From NCBI GenBank assembly GCA_021775195.1, contig JAJFIG010000366.1:1-5027 (forward strand): a DNA stretch of 5,027 nucleotides, in the 5' to 3' direction. Both the position numbers and the translations under genes were made by a program. The stretch's first letter is position 1; each line of letters begins with the position of its first letter. The notes below the pieces were generated by a model. That model had not been told where the DNA came from. It worked only from the letters and a program-made list of their open reading frames with translations, and made no database searches. Of the stretch, positions 3,818 to 5,027 are shown piece after piece. The DNA is from Rhodospirillales bacterium. GTDB taxonomy: Bacteria; Pseudomonadota; Alphaproteobacteria; Rhodospirillales; 2-02-FULL-58-16.

Positions 3818-5027
3818 ATGAAGCAGAATTTCCTCCGATCCGCCGTTACGCCGGTCCTGACCGTCCTGTGCTTGACCTTTGCCGCCGTGCCGGCCATCGC
3901 CGCCAAAGACTTGCCATTGAAACGGGTCATGCTGTCGACCGGCGGCGTCGGATATTTCGAGCACGAAGCCATCGTCGAGGGGGATGCCCGAATTCCTCTG
4001 GAAGTCCGTCTGGATCAGGTCGACGACGTGTTGAAAAGCATCGTCGTCTACGACGATACCGGTGGTGTCGGAACAATAAGCCTTCCGGGGCGTGATGCAC
4101 TGCGCCAGGTTTTCCGCGACCTGCCGTTCGGGCGCGGGGCGTTGGGGTCTCCGGTCAAGCTGCTCAACGCGTTGCAAGGGGCCAGCGTCGAGGCCATCGG
4201 TGACCGGCAACTGAAAGGGCGAATCATCAAGGCGGTAGCGGAGAAGGTCCACGTCGGTGGCAAAGGCGAAATCGTCGTCCGGCATCGGGTCAGTCTGCTG
4301 ACCGCGGCCGGCGTACAGCAGTTCGTGCTCGAGGACGCCAAGTCGGTCAGTTTCACCGAGCCCGGGCTGCAGGCCCAGGTCGACCGTGCACTGGCCGCCA
4401 TCGCCCGGCACCGGGTGCGTGACAAGCGAACCCTGAGCATATCCCTCAAGGGGAGCGGCAAGCGCACCGTGCGTGTCGCCTATGTGGTCGGGGTGCCACT
4501 GTGGAAATCCACCTACCGGCTGACCCTCCCCGCCGATGGCGCTGCCACCACCGCCAAGCTGCAAGGGTGGGCGGTGATCGAGAACATGACCGGGCAGGAC
4601 TGGACGAACGTGGAGTTGACCCTGGTGTCGGGGAACCCGGTGACCTTCCGTCAGGCGCTCTATTCCAGCTATTACGTCGACCGGCCCGAGGTGCCGGTGG
4701 AAGTGCTGGGGCGGATTCTGCCCAAGCCTGACACCGGGACATTTGGGCGCGCTGCGGCGAAGAACGGTAAAGGCGAGCGAAGGAAATCCGCCCCGCCCGG
4801 TGCCCGTTCATCCCGCGCGCCAAGGGCCGGAATGGTCGGCATGATGGACCGCGTTACGTCGGAAATGGAGTCGGGCGCACCACCACCACCGCGGATGGCC
4901 GCCCCCGCTATATTGGCGGAAAGCCGCGAGGCGGCGACCCAGGTTTTGTTCCGGGTACCCGAGCCGTTGAGCATCGAGAGCGGACATTCATTGGTCGTCC
5001 CTATCGCCGACCGCAAGATACCGGCAA
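3818..5027 (+). CDS. DUF4139 domain-containing exported protein (partial, continues past right edge)
   Basis: An open frame runs from ATG 3818 to the window end (403 complete codons). It is absent from simple ORF lists because its stop lies outside. Residues 1-28 are a Sec signal peptide (VPAIA|A). The N-terminal part contains VMLSTGGVGYFEHEA and a DQVDDVLKSIVVYDD block typical of the family. The DUF4139 core shows the conserved W251-A-V-I-E-N-x-T-G-x-D-W-x-x-V-x-L-x-L-V-S-G-N-P signature (251-274) followed by RQALYSSYYVDRPEVPVEVLGR. A Lys/Arg/Ala/Pro-rich low-complexity insert follows at about 305-365 (four prolines at 355-358), then the fold resumes with FRVPEPLSIESGHSLVVPIADRKIPA. The family is exported and of unknown biochemical function. 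A purine-rich AAAGAGG lies seven bases before the ATG. The gene is in the same direction as the His-rich gene but 300 bases away, so it is probably a separate transcript. Confidence 0.9.
   Translation, partial: MKQNFLRSAVTPVLTVLCLTFAAVPAIAAKDLPLKRVMLSTGGVGYFEHEAIVEGDARIPLEVRLDQVDDVLKSIVVYDDTGGVGTISLPGRDALRQVFRDLPFGRGALGSPVKLLNALQGASVEAIGDRQLKGRIIKAVAEKVHVGGKGEIVVRHRVSLLTAAGVQQFVLEDAKSVSFTEPGLQAQVDRALAAIARHRVRDKRTLSISLKGSGKRTVRVAYVVGVPLWKSTYRLTLPADGAATTAKLQGWAVIENMTGQDWTNVELTLVSGNPVTFRQALYSSYYVDRPEVPVEVLGRILPKPDTGTFGRAAAKNGKGERRKSAPPGARSSRAPRAGMVGMMDRVTSEMESGAPPPPRMAAPAILAESREAATQVLFRVPEPLSIESGHSLVVPIADRKIPA

Noticed and set aside
3773..4564. Leftward 263-codon open frame, the longest complete one in the window
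   Set aside because: It is antisense to the DUF4139 gene, which has a signal peptide, ribosome site and the family signature.

Overview
The window looks like chromosomal DNA of a high-GC alphaproteobacterium, most likely of the Rhodospirillales/Magnetospirillum type. The reasons are G/C-ending codons in the genes, a 17-kDa-surface-antigen-like glycine-zipper lipoprotein, an export-targeted protein ending in a C...TMCYDGYG..Y.VPGSRYV module, and a DUF4139 protein. The genus is an inference; no rRNA or other strong marker is present.

Layout. The left half is transcribed leftward. It holds the start of a PqiA-type inner-membrane protein that runs off the left edge (1-457), a doubtful 40-codon rightward ORF or gene remnant (502-624), and msrA, peptide methionine sulfoxide reductase A (706-1179). 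Then comes a 264-bp non-autonomous inverted-repeat element (MITE-like, 1253-1516) flanked by CTAG. Next is a leftward two-gene unit: a MarR-like winged-helix protein (2129-2539) followed by a glycine-zipper outer-membrane lipoprotein (1593-2072), closed by a strong intrinsic terminator (1531-1573). An AT-rich island (about 26% GC over 2601-2780) separates this unit from two rightward genes. These are a secreted, very His/Gly-rich small protein (2981-3517) preceded by a long, hairpin-rich leader, and a DUF4139 protein with a signal peptide that runs off the right edge (3818-5027).

Most products act at or outside the inner membrane: PqiA-like, lipoprotein, His-rich exported protein, DUF4139 protein. 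MsrA repairs oxidised methionine. A loose envelope or stress theme is possible, but the genes do not form one recognisable pathway. The divergent regulator and His-rich gene share the AT-rich control region, so the MarR-like protein is a reasonable candidate to regulate one or both sides.

I see no CRISPR array, phage module, toxin-antitoxin pair, rRNA or tRNA, and no clear new defence or biosynthetic system. The items most worth a second look are the structured MITE, the AT-rich divergent control region with the structured leader of the His-rich gene, and the His-rich protein itself.
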